Source: Patescibacteria group bacterium
GTDB taxonomy: Bacteria; Patescibacteriota; Saccharimonadia; Saccharimonadales; Saccharimonadaceae
DNA length: 21,719 nucleotides
Reading direction: 5' to 3'
NCBI GenBank assembly: GCA_030917245.1
Contig: JAUPVA010000031.1
Span: 1-21,719, forward strand
Both the position numbers and the translations under genes were made by a program. Shown here piece after piece: positions 6,243 to 11,789 of this stretch; within the stretch, counting starts at the first letter, position 1; every line of letters starts with the position of its first letter. Below the pieces are notes generated by a model. The model ran no database searches, was not told the DNA's origin, and worked only from the letters and a program-made list of their open reading frames with translations.

Positions 6243-6857
6243 GTGACCGACACGACCGAAACCCCTGACGACGCGAGCGCTGCAGTGGCTAAGAAGGTCG
6301 GTAAGCGACTTCGGAAGTACTTCAACGTCCGACGTCAGCGCGCTGAGCTCAAGCTCGACTACGAGGCCAAGAAGGCCAAGCTGGACAAGAAGTTCAGCCA
6401 GGCAGACGAGCCACTGGGCAAGCTGCAGGCCGAGCTCGAGGTCGAGCTGCGAGCACTGGTCATCCCCAACCGGGTGATCCTGCTGACTGGCCGGCTCAAG
6501 TCGTTCGCGACCAGCTTCGGCAGCGTTTCTCTCAAGGAGAAGCCGGAGTCGTTCACGATCATCAACGCCAGTGGCGTGGAAGCACAGGCTCGCAAGGACG
6601 GCTGGCTGAACAAGCTCGGTAAGTTCACGCGCACCTGGAAGCCAGAGGCCAAGGTCATCGTCAACCTGATGAAGACCGACGCTCGTGCAGCCCAGCGCTA
6701 CAAGCCCTTCGTCGAGCAGACGGGCGGCTACGAAGAGCTGTTCGTCAAGCCGAACAGCACCTACTACACCGACTACGACCCGGATCAACTGACGCCCAAG
6801 AGCATCAACCTGGGGGCCGTGACCGACAGCAGTCAGGACGAGAGCCCCGACGCCTGA
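6243..6857 (+). CDS. Mu Gam-like DNA-end-binding / host-nuclease-inhibitor protein (GC-rich)
   Basis: A 204-residue protein with the Gam layout: a basic, heptad-rich helix (about 20-75, KLDYEAKKAKLDKKF...) leading into a small domain (GRLKSFATSFGSVSLKEKPESF...DGWLNKLGKFTRTWKPEAKVIVNLMK), then an acidic disordered tail. Phage Mu Gam binds linear duplex ends and shields them from RecBCD-type nucleases. Base and codon use differ sharply from the neighbours: about 60% GC by eye, dominated by CTG, CTC, GTC, AAG and GAG codons. The flanks are AT-richer. No phage or transposase gene is adjacent. The family call is from pattern only; a Ku-like functional analogue is the main alternative. GTG start with AGGTG seven bases upstream. 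Confidence 0.65.
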   Translation: MTDTTETPDDASAAVAKKVGKRLRKYFNVRRQRAELKLDYEAKKAKLDKKFSQADEPLGKLQAELEVELRALVIPNRVILLTGRLKSFATSFGSVSLKEKPESFTIINASGVEAQARKDGWLNKLGKFTRTWKPEAKVIVNLMKTDARAAQRYKPFVEQTGGYEELFVKPNSTYYTDYDPDQLTPKSINLGAVTDSSQDESPDA

Positions 6858-6868
6858 GTAGCACCCAA

Positions 6869-6894
6869 GTGGAGCCTCGGCGACGGGGCTTCAC
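6869..6894. other. 10-bp hairpin after the Gam-like gene
   Basis: GTGGAGCCTC (6869-6878) can pair, with G-U pairs, with GGGGCTTCAC (6885-6894) around a 6-base loop just past the stop codon. No T-run follows, so an intrinsic terminator is not established. It may be a transcript-end stabiliser or a weak terminator. Confidence 0.4.
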
Positions 6895-6919
6895 TACTAC
6901 CTCAAGCATAAGCACGTTG

Positions 6920-6925
6920 TATACT
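6920..6925 (+). promoter_or_regulatory. Leaderless -10 box of the single-pass membrane protein gene
   Basis: TATACT lies exactly six bases before the ATG at 6932. No good -35 was found. Confidence 0.5.
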
Positions 6926-6931
6926 TATGAT

Positions 6932-7372
6932 ATGGAATCTACAACGACTACAACTCTTGACCCAACGACACTCGATCAATCGACACTGCAGAACATGCTG
7001 GGTGGCTCGACCCCCAGCTTAATTCCCGAATCTTTTATGGAGACTCTTGTACCGATTCTTGGCGCTTTGTCAGTCTTCAGCATTCTTTTCTTTGTATTGT
7101 TTTTGATTAATATGGTTCGTAAATGGAAAGTCGACTCGGCAATTTTGCATCTCCGTAAAGATGTTGCTGAAATTAAAATTCAACTCGCGAGCAAACCCGC
7201 TCACGCCGAACCGTCGCACTCGCCCCAGCTCAGTCCCCCGCCGGTCACTCCGGCTGCCCCGTCCGAAACAGAACCAAGCACCAGTCAAATACCTCCGGCT
7301 ACGCCCGCAGCACGCAACCAAGTGATTGCCGAAGACGACACCTCATCCACCACAGACACCCGTTTATCATAA
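6932..7372 (+). CDS. Single-pass membrane protein with Pro/Thr/Ser-rich tail, function unknown
   Basis: A 146-residue protein that I do not recognise. A Thr-rich N terminus (ESTTTTTLDPTTLDQ) precedes one strong transmembrane helix (about residues 39-62, LVPILGALSVFSILFFVLFL), a basic stop-transfer NMVRKWK, a short amphipathic helix (LRKDVAEIKIQLASK) and a low-complexity Pro/Ala/Ser/Thr/Glu tail. The positive charges after the helix predict an outside N terminus and a cytoplasmic tail. The start at 6932 is preferred over an upstream in-frame start at 6869, because that start falls inside the post-Gam hairpin and TATACT lies six bases before 6932. Confidence 0.7.
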   Translation: MESTTTTTLDPTTLDQSTLQNMLGGSTPSLIPESFMETLVPILGALSVFSILFFVLFLINMVRKWKVDSAILHLRKDVAEIKIQLASKPAHAEPSHSPQLSPPPVTPAAPSETEPSTSQIPPATPAARNQVIAEDDTSSTTDTRLS

Positions 7373-7426
7373 AATGCCTCTCGGTATAAATAACGTATAC
7401 CACTAGCGAGCCATATAACATCGGCG

Positions 7427-7449
7427 TATAATAGATAGTACAAGGAGGT
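7427..7449 (+). promoter_or_regulatory. -10 box and strong Shine-Dalgarno of the CxxC-protein gene
   Basis: TATAAT (7427-7432) is followed by a short leader with AAGGAGGTG (7443-7450), a near-complete match to the 16S anti-Shine-Dalgarno sequence, six bases before the ATG at 7455. This shows that Shine-Dalgarno initiation coexists with the leaderless genes nearby. Confidence 0.65.
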
Positions 7450-7454
7450 GCCAT

Positions 7455-7904
7455 ATGCGCGTACCTAACACTTACACATCTATCAACGAAACCGGTTGTT
7501 GTGCCGTGCCCAATACAGCAGACTGGGATGAAAAAGAAGTTGTCTTCGACAATAAATTATTCATCCGTAAACATACTATGAGTGTGTTTTACATACCGCT
7601 AAATATGGCCAAGGTCATGAACCAACTCCAATCAATTGCCACACAGGCTAAAGCCGAAGTCCCACCCCAAGAGGTCATGACGCTCAGTCGAGATCTATCG
7701 CCCTGGCGAGCCGAACATTTATATGCCGTATCCCATACGGTCGATGGTGCCGATAATGTAACGTTATCGGGCACGTTCTTAACCAAGGTGTTTGAGGGGC
7801 CATTTAAATCTGCTGGCTTGTGGCACACTCAGCTGCTCGATTTTGCAAAAAAAACGACACAAATCGGTTCGAACAACCTACTTTTTCTACACAACCTGCC
7901 CTAA
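7455..7904 (+). CDS. Conserved CC/CxxC protein, frameshifted near its C terminus
   Basis: The frame as read gives 149 residues, ending in a non-family tail (NNLLFLHNLP). The body has the pattern I recall from a widespread uncharacterised family often annotated as hypothetical or hydrolase: an N-terminal GCC motif, WDEKEVVFDNKLFIRK, IPLNM, and VTLSGTFLTKVFEGPFKSAGLWH. The family's usual end, YTTCPxCAKxYGKN, is encoded in the next frame (see 7847-7962). A one-base change in the A8 run at 7847-7854 would restore a 168-residue protein ending at 7962. The four cysteines (CC and CPNC) would plausibly make a metal or redox site, which the truncated product lacks. It has a strong Shine-Dalgarno and TATAAT upstream. 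It is mutated, phase-variable, or carries a sequencing error. Confidence 0.75.
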   Translation: MRVPNTYTSINETGCCAVPNTADWDEKEVVFDNKLFIRKHTMSVFYIPLNMAKVMNQLQSIATQAKAEVPPQEVMTLSRDLSPWRAEHLYAVSHTVDGADNVTLSGTFLTKVFEGPFKSAGLWHTQLLDFAKKTTQIGSNNLLFLHNLP

Positions 7905-7962
7905 CTGTGCCAAGCACTATGGCAAAAATTTTGTCATCGGTCTGGCGCAAACGGCCACCTAG
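7847..7962 (+). pseudogene. Out-of-frame C-terminal part of the CxxC protein, with A8 slippage tract
   Basis: Eight A residues occupy 7847-7854. Read in the +1 frame after the run, the sequence encodes ...TTYFFYTTCPNCAKHYGKNF and stops at TAG 7960-7962, only 12 bases before the next start codon. The protein-like sequence, the CPNC motif and the tight fit to the next gene show that this was, or still can be, the true end of the preceding gene. Confidence 0.75.
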
Positions 7963-7974
7963 TTGGAGTCACGC

Positions 7975-8508
7975 ATGAAGCCGTTCATAATCATCATCGC
8001 CGTCATTCTCGCCCTCGCGGCCATTTCGGGCGCGGGATACTATGTTTATCGCCAAATTACCGATCTGACAGAACAAAACTCAGCCCTGCAGGCTGACGTG
8101 TCACAGCTAAAAAAGTCACCCATCCTCAAAAGCGACCAATCAAACACTGCGCAGCCAACGACCGACCCAAACTACCGCTCCGAAAAAGGTATACAAGTTT
8201 CTGTTACTACTCCACGACGGGCTGCCGTCGTCAAAAGTCCGCTTACCGTGGCCGGAGAAATTCCCGGCTCATGGTCGTTCGAAGCTTTGTTTACCATCCG
8301 ACTCATCGATGCTCAGGGGAATATTGTCGGCGAATCACCCGCTTCAATCCAGGGCGACTGGATGACCGACCAAGCAATGCCGTTTACCGGAAAAATTGAA
8401 TTTACAAAATTTAGCAGCCAAACAGGTACACTGGTCCTGTTACGCTCTAATCCGTCAGGTTTGGCTGAAAATAACGACACTGTCGTGGTGCCAATTCGCT
8501 TTAACTAG
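7975..8508 (+). CDS. Membrane-anchored Gmad2-domain (Ig-like) protein
   Basis: A 177-residue protein. Residues 4-25 (FIIIIAVILALAAISGAGYYVY) form a signal anchor. A short coiled coil (ITDLTEQNSALQADVSQLKK) and a Ser/Thr/Pro linker follow. A C-terminal Ig-like domain resembling Gmad2 of GerM-type spore proteins comes last (about 75-177; VTTPRRAAVVKSPLTVAGE, FEALFTIRLIDAQGNIVGE, GTLVLLRSNPSG). The domain should face outward and may bind wall or surface partners; no enzyme motif is visible. The ATG at 7975 is chosen because GGAG (7965-7968) lies six bases upstream. The upstream TTG at 7963 would remove that site. It is probably co-transcribed with the CxxC protein gene. Its 3' end overlaps the convergent gene by eight bases. 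Confidence 0.82.
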   Translation: MKPFIIIIAVILALAAISGAGYYVYRQITDLTEQNSALQADVSQLKKSPILKSDQSNTAQPTTDPNYRSEKGIQVSVTTPRRAAVVKSPLTVAGEIPGSWSFEALFTIRLIDAQGNIVGESPASIQGDWMTDQAMPFTGKIEFTKFSSQTGTLVLLRSNPSGLAENNDTVVVPIRFN

Positions 8509-9124
8509 CTTGGGTGCGCCGGACAATACGGCTCAAAAAATCTACTGCAGCATGACAATCATCTGCCGTTACGTACCGCTCGTAGGCTCGTCGCTGGAGC
8601 ACCACGGAGCCATCTTCACTATCTTCTGTAAGCTGTGTTTCTATTGCCTCGGCCGTCAGCTCACCAACGCCTCGAACAATATGAACCTGCTTAATCGCTT
8701 CCACCACTTGATTGTTAAATACTTCCACTTTGAGTCGTGTCACACTGCGCTGCGGAGCATTATTATGGCGCGACCGTTGCATTCTGTTTTGCCCTATTAC
8801 CAAACGCCACGATTCAACTTCTGGGTCTTCAAATGCCATACTTCGTAAAATTGCCGCCCCAAAAAAGCTCGGAAATTCTTCGTACGTATTCGCAAACGTT
8901 TCATGAAAACTTTTGGCACAAGCGACTTTTGTTCCCTCTTCGGTGTACGAACGAGACACTTTCGGCATCTGCATAAAGTATTCATCAACCACTGCCGCGC
9001 GCAGCTCATTCAACTCTTCAATACCCACTTTATGAACAAACAGCTCACAATCTGACCCTACTTGAACATATTCATCGCGTTGAACTTCTGCCATACCGAC
9101 TCTTCTTTCTTTTTGAACGGACAT
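8501..9124 (-). CDS. Unrecognised soluble protein
   Basis: A 207-residue protein (from the ATG at 9124) with no membrane segment and no motif that I can place. It is mildly acidic overall with mixed alpha/beta character (RLKVEVFNNQVVEAIKQVHIVRGVGEL; ADDCHAAVDFLSRIVRR) and two cysteines in unremarkable contexts. Two starts are possible. The ATG at 9124 has AGGCGG seven bases upstream, in the descending arm of a hairpin. The ATG at 9094 has AAGAAGAG upstream. It lies downstream of a leaderless small ORF and the hairpin at 9128-9154, so its expression may depend on readthrough of that hairpin. It converges with the Gmad2 gene and overlaps it by eight bases. Confidence 0.7.
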   Translation of the reverse strand: MSVQKERRVGMAEVQRDEYVQVGSDCELFVHKVGIEELNELRAAVVDEYFMQMPKVSRSYTEEGTKVACAKSFHETFANTYEEFPSFFGAAILRSMAFEDPEVESWRLVIGQNRMQRSRHNNAPQRSVTRLKVEVFNNQVVEAIKQVHIVRGVGELTAEAIETQLTEDSEDGSVVLQRRAYERYVTADDCHAAVDFLSRIVRRTQAS

Positions 9125-9127
9125 TTT

Positions 9128-9154
9128 AAAACCGCCTGGTATTTAGGCGGTTTT
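9128..9154. terminator. Perfect 10-bp hairpin, terminator or attenuator
   Basis: AAAACCGCCT (9128-9137) pairs perfectly with AGGCGGTTTT (9145-9154) around a 7-base loop. On the minus strand it lies directly after the small ORF's stop codon and three bases before the ATG at 9124. It could end the small transcript or act as an attenuator for the following gene. No plus-strand gene end is near. Confidence 0.7.
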
Positions 9155-9227
9155 AGGGGTGTTGGTTTTCTGGGCGTCGTCCGGCAGCCTCTTCAGCTAC
9201 TTCCCGAACTGCTCGTACTTCAACCAT
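9153..9227 (-). CDS. Small leaderless ORF (24 aa) upstream of an attenuator-like hairpin
   Basis: It encodes 24 residues beginning MVEVRAVREVAEEAAGRR and stopping inside the ascending arm of the 9128-9154 hairpin. The ATG lies six bases downstream of TATAAC, which itself has TTTACA 17 bases upstream, so a leaderless transcript is well supported. The peptide is charged and helix-prone with no known family. Its placement resembles a leader peptide whose translation could affect the hairpin, but it lacks the run of one amino acid expected of classic biosynthetic attenuators. A stand-alone microprotein with its own terminator is equally possible. Confidence 0.45.
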   Translation of the reverse strand: MVEVRAVREVAEEAAGRRPENQHP

Positions 9228-9233
9228 GCATTA

Positions 9234-9262
9234 GTTATACGCCCGGCCTGTATATCTGTAAA
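9234..9262 (-). promoter_or_regulatory. Leaderless promoter of the small ORF
   Basis: On the minus strand TTTACA (9257-9262), 17 bases, TATAAC (9234-9239), then six bases to the ATG at 9227. Confidence 0.6.
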
Positions 9263-9355
9263 GCTAGGTCGCTTTATTTGACCGAATTTTTTTATTCTTG
9301 CATGTTAAAAAAATAGGAGTATAGTTCTTCTATATCACCACAGGAGATCTTGTAA

Positions 9356-9592
9356 ATGTGTAACAACGAAAATCATTTTGAATTGCCTCAAGCTGCCCAC
9401 TTTACCCGCCACAGTATGGAGGTAGAACGCCTCTACGCCGTCGCTCGTCGAGTCGGCACTATATCGGTTGAACTCGTTCAACAAGAGGCGTTAGATGCCC
9501 TAGCTCTTGCCGATGGCGGCGTTCCGCGCGAATGCGTTCAACAGCTGCAGCAAGTTGCCAATGGCGAGGTACGCTTTCTAGTATTTGCATAG
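9356..9592 (+). CDS. Small unrecognised protein (78 aa)
   Basis: Not recognised. It is a short soluble protein, His/Asn/Glu-rich at the start (MCNNENHFELPQAAHFTRHS) and then a helical, Gln/Ala/Leu/Val-rich body (LVQQEALDALALADGG, VQQLQQVANGEVRFLVFA). AGGAG (9342-9346) lies nine bases before the ATG and supports translation. The promoter is unclear; TTGACC at 9278-9283 is a possible -35 without a good -10. It lies just upstream of the CIRCE-controlled hsp20 gene, but the intervening promoter makes them separately controlled. Nothing in the 9240-9355 stretch other than these signals was recognised. Confidence 0.6.
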   Translation: MCNNENHFELPQAAHFTRHSMEVERLYAVARRVGTISVELVQQEALDALALADGGVPRECVQQLQQVANGEVRFLVFA

Positions 9593-9609
9593 GTCTACAT
9601 AAAACCATC

Positions 9610-9636
9610 TTGGCACTCTTGACACTAGAGTGCCAA
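9610..9636 (+). promoter_or_regulatory. CIRCE operator (HrcA site)
   Basis: TTGGCACTC (9610-9618), nine bases, GAGTGCCAA (9628-9636): a perfect inverted repeat differing from the CIRCE consensus (TTAGCACTC-N9-GAGTGCTAA) at one symmetric position. The spacer starts with the -35 box, so HrcA binding would block polymerase. Confidence 0.93.
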
Positions 9637-9648
9637 TTTTTATATACT
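9619..9648 (+). promoter_or_regulatory. hsp20 promoter inside CIRCE
   Basis: TTGACA (9619-9624) lies in the CIRCE spacer and TATACT (9643-9648) follows after 18 bases. The leader runs to GGGAGG (9690-9695) and the ATG at 9701. Confidence 0.85.
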
Positions 9649-9700
9649 AGAAGTAGAAAAGGTTATCCTTTTCGTAAATATCAAATGAAGGGAGGTTACT

Positions 9701-10123
9701 ATGAGTAACTTAATCAAATTTGATCCATTTGCGGAAATCCAAGCCTTGCAGAAGCAATTCTTCTCAGACGATTGGTTTTCGCCGATCAAATCAATGCAAA
9801 TGCCGACCACCGACGTGTATACGTCCAAGGACGACAAAGAGCTCCACGTCGAGGCTCACTTGCCTAATTTTGACCAAAGCGACATAAACATTCATGTCGA
9901 CAAAGGCAATCTTGTCATTCGAGCTGAACGCCACGAGCAAGAAAAAGATAAAGATAAAAAATATATCATCCGCGAAAGCTCCAGCAGCTTCTACCGCAGC
10001 ATTCGACTGCCAGAAGCCGCCGATGAAGACTCAATCAAAGCCAAAATGAAAGATGGCGTGCTAAAAGTTTCGGTGAAGTTCAAAGAACTGCCAAAACCAA
10101 AGCAAGTCGCGATTGAGGCGTAG
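9701..10123 (+). CDS. hsp20: Small heat-shock protein, Hsp20/alpha-crystallin family
   Basis: ATP-independent holdase chaperone that binds unfolding proteins and keeps them refoldable. The 140-residue protein has a short N-terminal arm with the usual FDPFAEIQALQKQFF motif. An alpha-crystallin domain follows (about 35-130; TTDVYTSKDDKELHVEAHLPNF, DKGNLVIRAER, SSSFYRSIRLPE, AKMKDGVLKVSVKF, with the conserved A-x-x-x-[DN]-G-V-L). The C terminus is a short tail (PKPKQVAIEA) containing the I/V-x-I/V-like oligomer contact. GGGAGG lies six bases before the ATG. The CIRCE element predicts repression by HrcA and heat induction. It is monocistronic with a strong terminator. Confidence 0.95.
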   Translation: MSNLIKFDPFAEIQALQKQFFSDDWFSPIKSMQMPTTDVYTSKDDKELHVEAHLPNFDQSDINIHVDKGNLVIRAERHEQEKDKDKKYIIRESSSSFYRSIRLPEAADEDSIKAKMKDGVLKVSVKFKELPKPKQVAIEA

Positions 10124-10143
10124 CAATTACGAACGCGGATGTC

Positions 10144-10176
10144 ATAAAATGCCGAGGTACAACCTCGGCATTTTAT
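10144..10176. terminator. Bidirectional terminator between hsp20 and the HExxH membrane protein gene
   Basis: ATAAAATGCCGAGG (10144-10157) pairs perfectly with CCTCGGCATTTTAT (10163-10176) around TACAA. It serves two converging genes. Confidence 0.92.
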
Positions 10177-10211
10177 ATTAGATTTAGTTGCACGGTTGTC
10201 TCATCTACGGT

Positions 10212-10763
10212 TCAAAATTGCCGAGTCTGCTTTCTATACACCAAATAGAACACGCCCAACAAACTAATAGTTCCTATTACCACTCCAATCGCCTGCACCA
10301 CTGTGCCTATAAATACATCGGCATTTAGCCAGCCCAGTTGCGAGAACACAAAGTTCCAGTCATGCTGCACCGTTTCACCTGGACCAAGTAAAGGCAACTG
10401 CTGTGCTCTAGCATCGGCCATATAGAGCCCGACGCTCCTGAATGCCAGCATCAGCCACAGGCCGGTAAAACAGGCGGCAAAATACGATTTTGCTTTTACA
10501 GCTGCATACGTCATGAGTGCCACAAAGCTAATTTCACCCACCGACCCCGCAGCAGCTACTAGCACAGGCGGCAAAAACATCACAATTAAATGCGACGCCT
10601 CATGAACCCCAAACTCTATAAAGTATATGCCAGCAAGCAGTATATTGCCTGGGGTATCGGCCGTAAACCGAAGGATGGTAAAAAATAAGTACGTAAATAA
10701 TACCAGTCCAAGCACATATAGCCAGAGTGGCAACGGCGTTACTTTTTTGTTAGGCTCGGTCAT
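10212..10763 (-). CDS. Integral membrane protein with HExxH motif, putative metallopeptidase
   Basis: A 183-residue protein with about five hydrophobic helices (roughly 12-32, 40-65, 70-90, 92-112, 150-176). H54-E55-A-S-H58 in FGVHEASHLIVMF is an HExxH zinc motif at the start of a membrane segment, as in site-2-type (M50) proteases. Later residues that I recall as typical of an uncharacterised HEAGH membrane family are the HDWNFVFSQLGWL segment. A third zinc ligand is not identified, so enzymatic activity is uncertain. The start is supported by an extended -10 TGATATAAT seven bases upstream, giving another leaderless mRNA. Confidence 0.75.
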   Translation of the reverse strand: MTEPNKKVTPLPLWLYVLGLVLFTYLFFTILRFTADTPGNILLAGIYFIEFGVHEASHLIVMFLPPVLVAAAGSVGEISFVALMTYAAVKAKSYFAACFTGLWLMLAFRSVGLYMADARAQQLPLLGPGETVQHDWNFVFSQLGWLNADVFIGTVVQAIGVVIGTISLLGVFYLVYRKQTRQF

Positions 10764-10770
10764 AAGCGGA

Positions 10771-10779
10771 ATTATATCA
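10771..10779 (-). promoter_or_regulatory. Extended -10 promoter, leaderless, of the HExxH membrane protein gene
   Basis: TGATATAAT on the minus strand lies seven bases before the ATG at 10763. No clear -35. Confidence 0.6.
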
Positions 10780-10790
10780 GAGTGAGATTG

Positions 10791-11067
10791 CTATGGCAGG
10801 CTAACTATATAGCTAGATTTTTCTTTTGCTACAAGTTTTCTTAAGCGAGGCGTAAACTCTTTCGATTCTGTACTTTATGAGTCCGCTAAGCTTCGTTTTT
10901 CAATTATGACTAGAGCTCCTTCATGCCGCCAAGATCGTTCGACTCCGCTTTTATTACTGAAACGTGGTCATAGATCCGTACCTTTGCAATGCTACCCCTG
11001 CTCTGTTCACATGCTCAGGTAGCGGTGCGCATAGTTGAGTCAAATCTTTTTTCATATGAGTATTCAT
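10791..11067 (-). pseudogene. Decayed small gene at the end of the restriction operon
   Basis: After the metallopeptidase stop, AGAGG (11076-11080) and an ATG at 11067 open a frame starting MNTHMKKDLTQLCAPLPEHV that stops at 10954-10956. From about 10970 the next frame is protein-like (RSWRHEGALVIIEKRSLADS), meets TAA at 10875-10877, and continues in the same frame (ESKEFTPRLRKLVAKEK) to TAG at 10791-10793. The total of 277 bases is one base more than 92 codons, so one inserted base and one nonsense change would explain it. Family not recognised. The rest of the 10764-11087 stretch holds only the promoter of the neighbouring gene. Confidence 0.4.
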
Positions 11068-11087
11068 CAAAATTTCCTCTAGAATAT

Positions 11088-11789
11088 TTATCCATGTCTA
11101 ATTTCTAACGACTCTTTTATGTGTCGCCAATTCGGTAGACGCTTTTCTAGCTCGCGGTAAAACTTCTCGTCGTGCTTGCGACTAATTTTGTGGCATAGCT
11201 CATGTATGCATACATAATGAACCGCTTCGCGTGGCGCTTCGATTAGCCTAGGATTAAGCAAAACTTTGCCGTCGCTTGTATAGCTTCCCCATCGTCTGGC
11301 CATAACACGCTCACCAAGCTGTGGTAACTTTTCATAATCAAACAATTTAAACGCCTTGATATACTCACTCTTAAACACACCTTCACGTTTACGTGCATAC
11401 CATGCGTCAACAAGCTTTTTATTATGCTCGCTATTGCGTGAGCTCTTGGATGTGTATACGCACAGCTTGCCGCGCTCAAGTTTCACCCTATTATTACCAT
11501 CAGTAACGACTTCCAGCATGTACTGCCTACCCAAGTAATACAGTGATTTACCAGATATATACAGCTCCTCACCGCCTGGCTTTCTGTACTTACGTAGATC
11601 CTTTAGCTGCCTCTCGAGCCACCGCCATTTTCGTTTAAGAAAACTTTCGATCTCATCGAGCGTAGCATTCAGTGGTACGCGAACAATGATACGTAGATCT
11701 GGCCTGACGACAAGCGTGAACGATCTGCGTTCACCAAACTCTATAAAGTACTCGTAGGAATACTCTCCGTATTGAAACACCTGTTTCAT
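11088..11789 (-). CDS. YgjP-like (DUF45, COG1451) zinc metallopeptidase of the restriction operon
   Basis: A 233-residue protein of the YgjP/DUF45 type, distantly related to M48 and SprT peptidases. H196-E-L-C-H200 in YVCIHELCHKISRKH is the zinc HExxH, with H206 as the likely third ligand. Before it lies the signature RRWGSYTSDGKVLLNPRLIEAP, and NWRHIKESLE ends the domain. The gene starts directly after the hsdR stop (TAG then ATG), so it is translationally coupled and belongs to the operon. Members of this family are often found beside hsdR; their role there is unproven, with subunit turnover or activation a possibility. It is the last intact gene of the operon. Confidence 0.88.
   Translation of the reverse strand: MKQVFQYGEYSYEYFIEFGERRSFTLVVRPDLRIIVRVPLNATLDEIESFLKRKWRWLERQLKDLRKYRKPGGEELYISGKSLYYLGRQYMLEVVTDGNNRVKLERGKLCVYTSKSSRNSEHNKKLVDAWYARKREGVFKSEYIKAFKLFDYEKLPQLGERVMARRWGSYTSDGKVLLNPRLIEAPREAVHYVCIHELCHKISRKHDEKFYRELEKRLPNWRHIKESLEIRHG

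Noticed and set aside
6150..6788. Long minus-strand N-terminal extension of the erm-like gene
   Set aside because: It is the antisense shadow of the Gam-like gene; the family start is at 6149, with a -10 box six bases before it.
6869..6894. Intrinsic terminator after the Gam-like gene
   Set aside because: The hairpin has no T-run after it, so it is listed only as a hairpin.
6150..6931. Insertion sequence or prophage remnant carrying the Gam-like gene
   Set aside because: No terminal inverted repeats, target-site duplication, integrase or other phage gene was seen around it.
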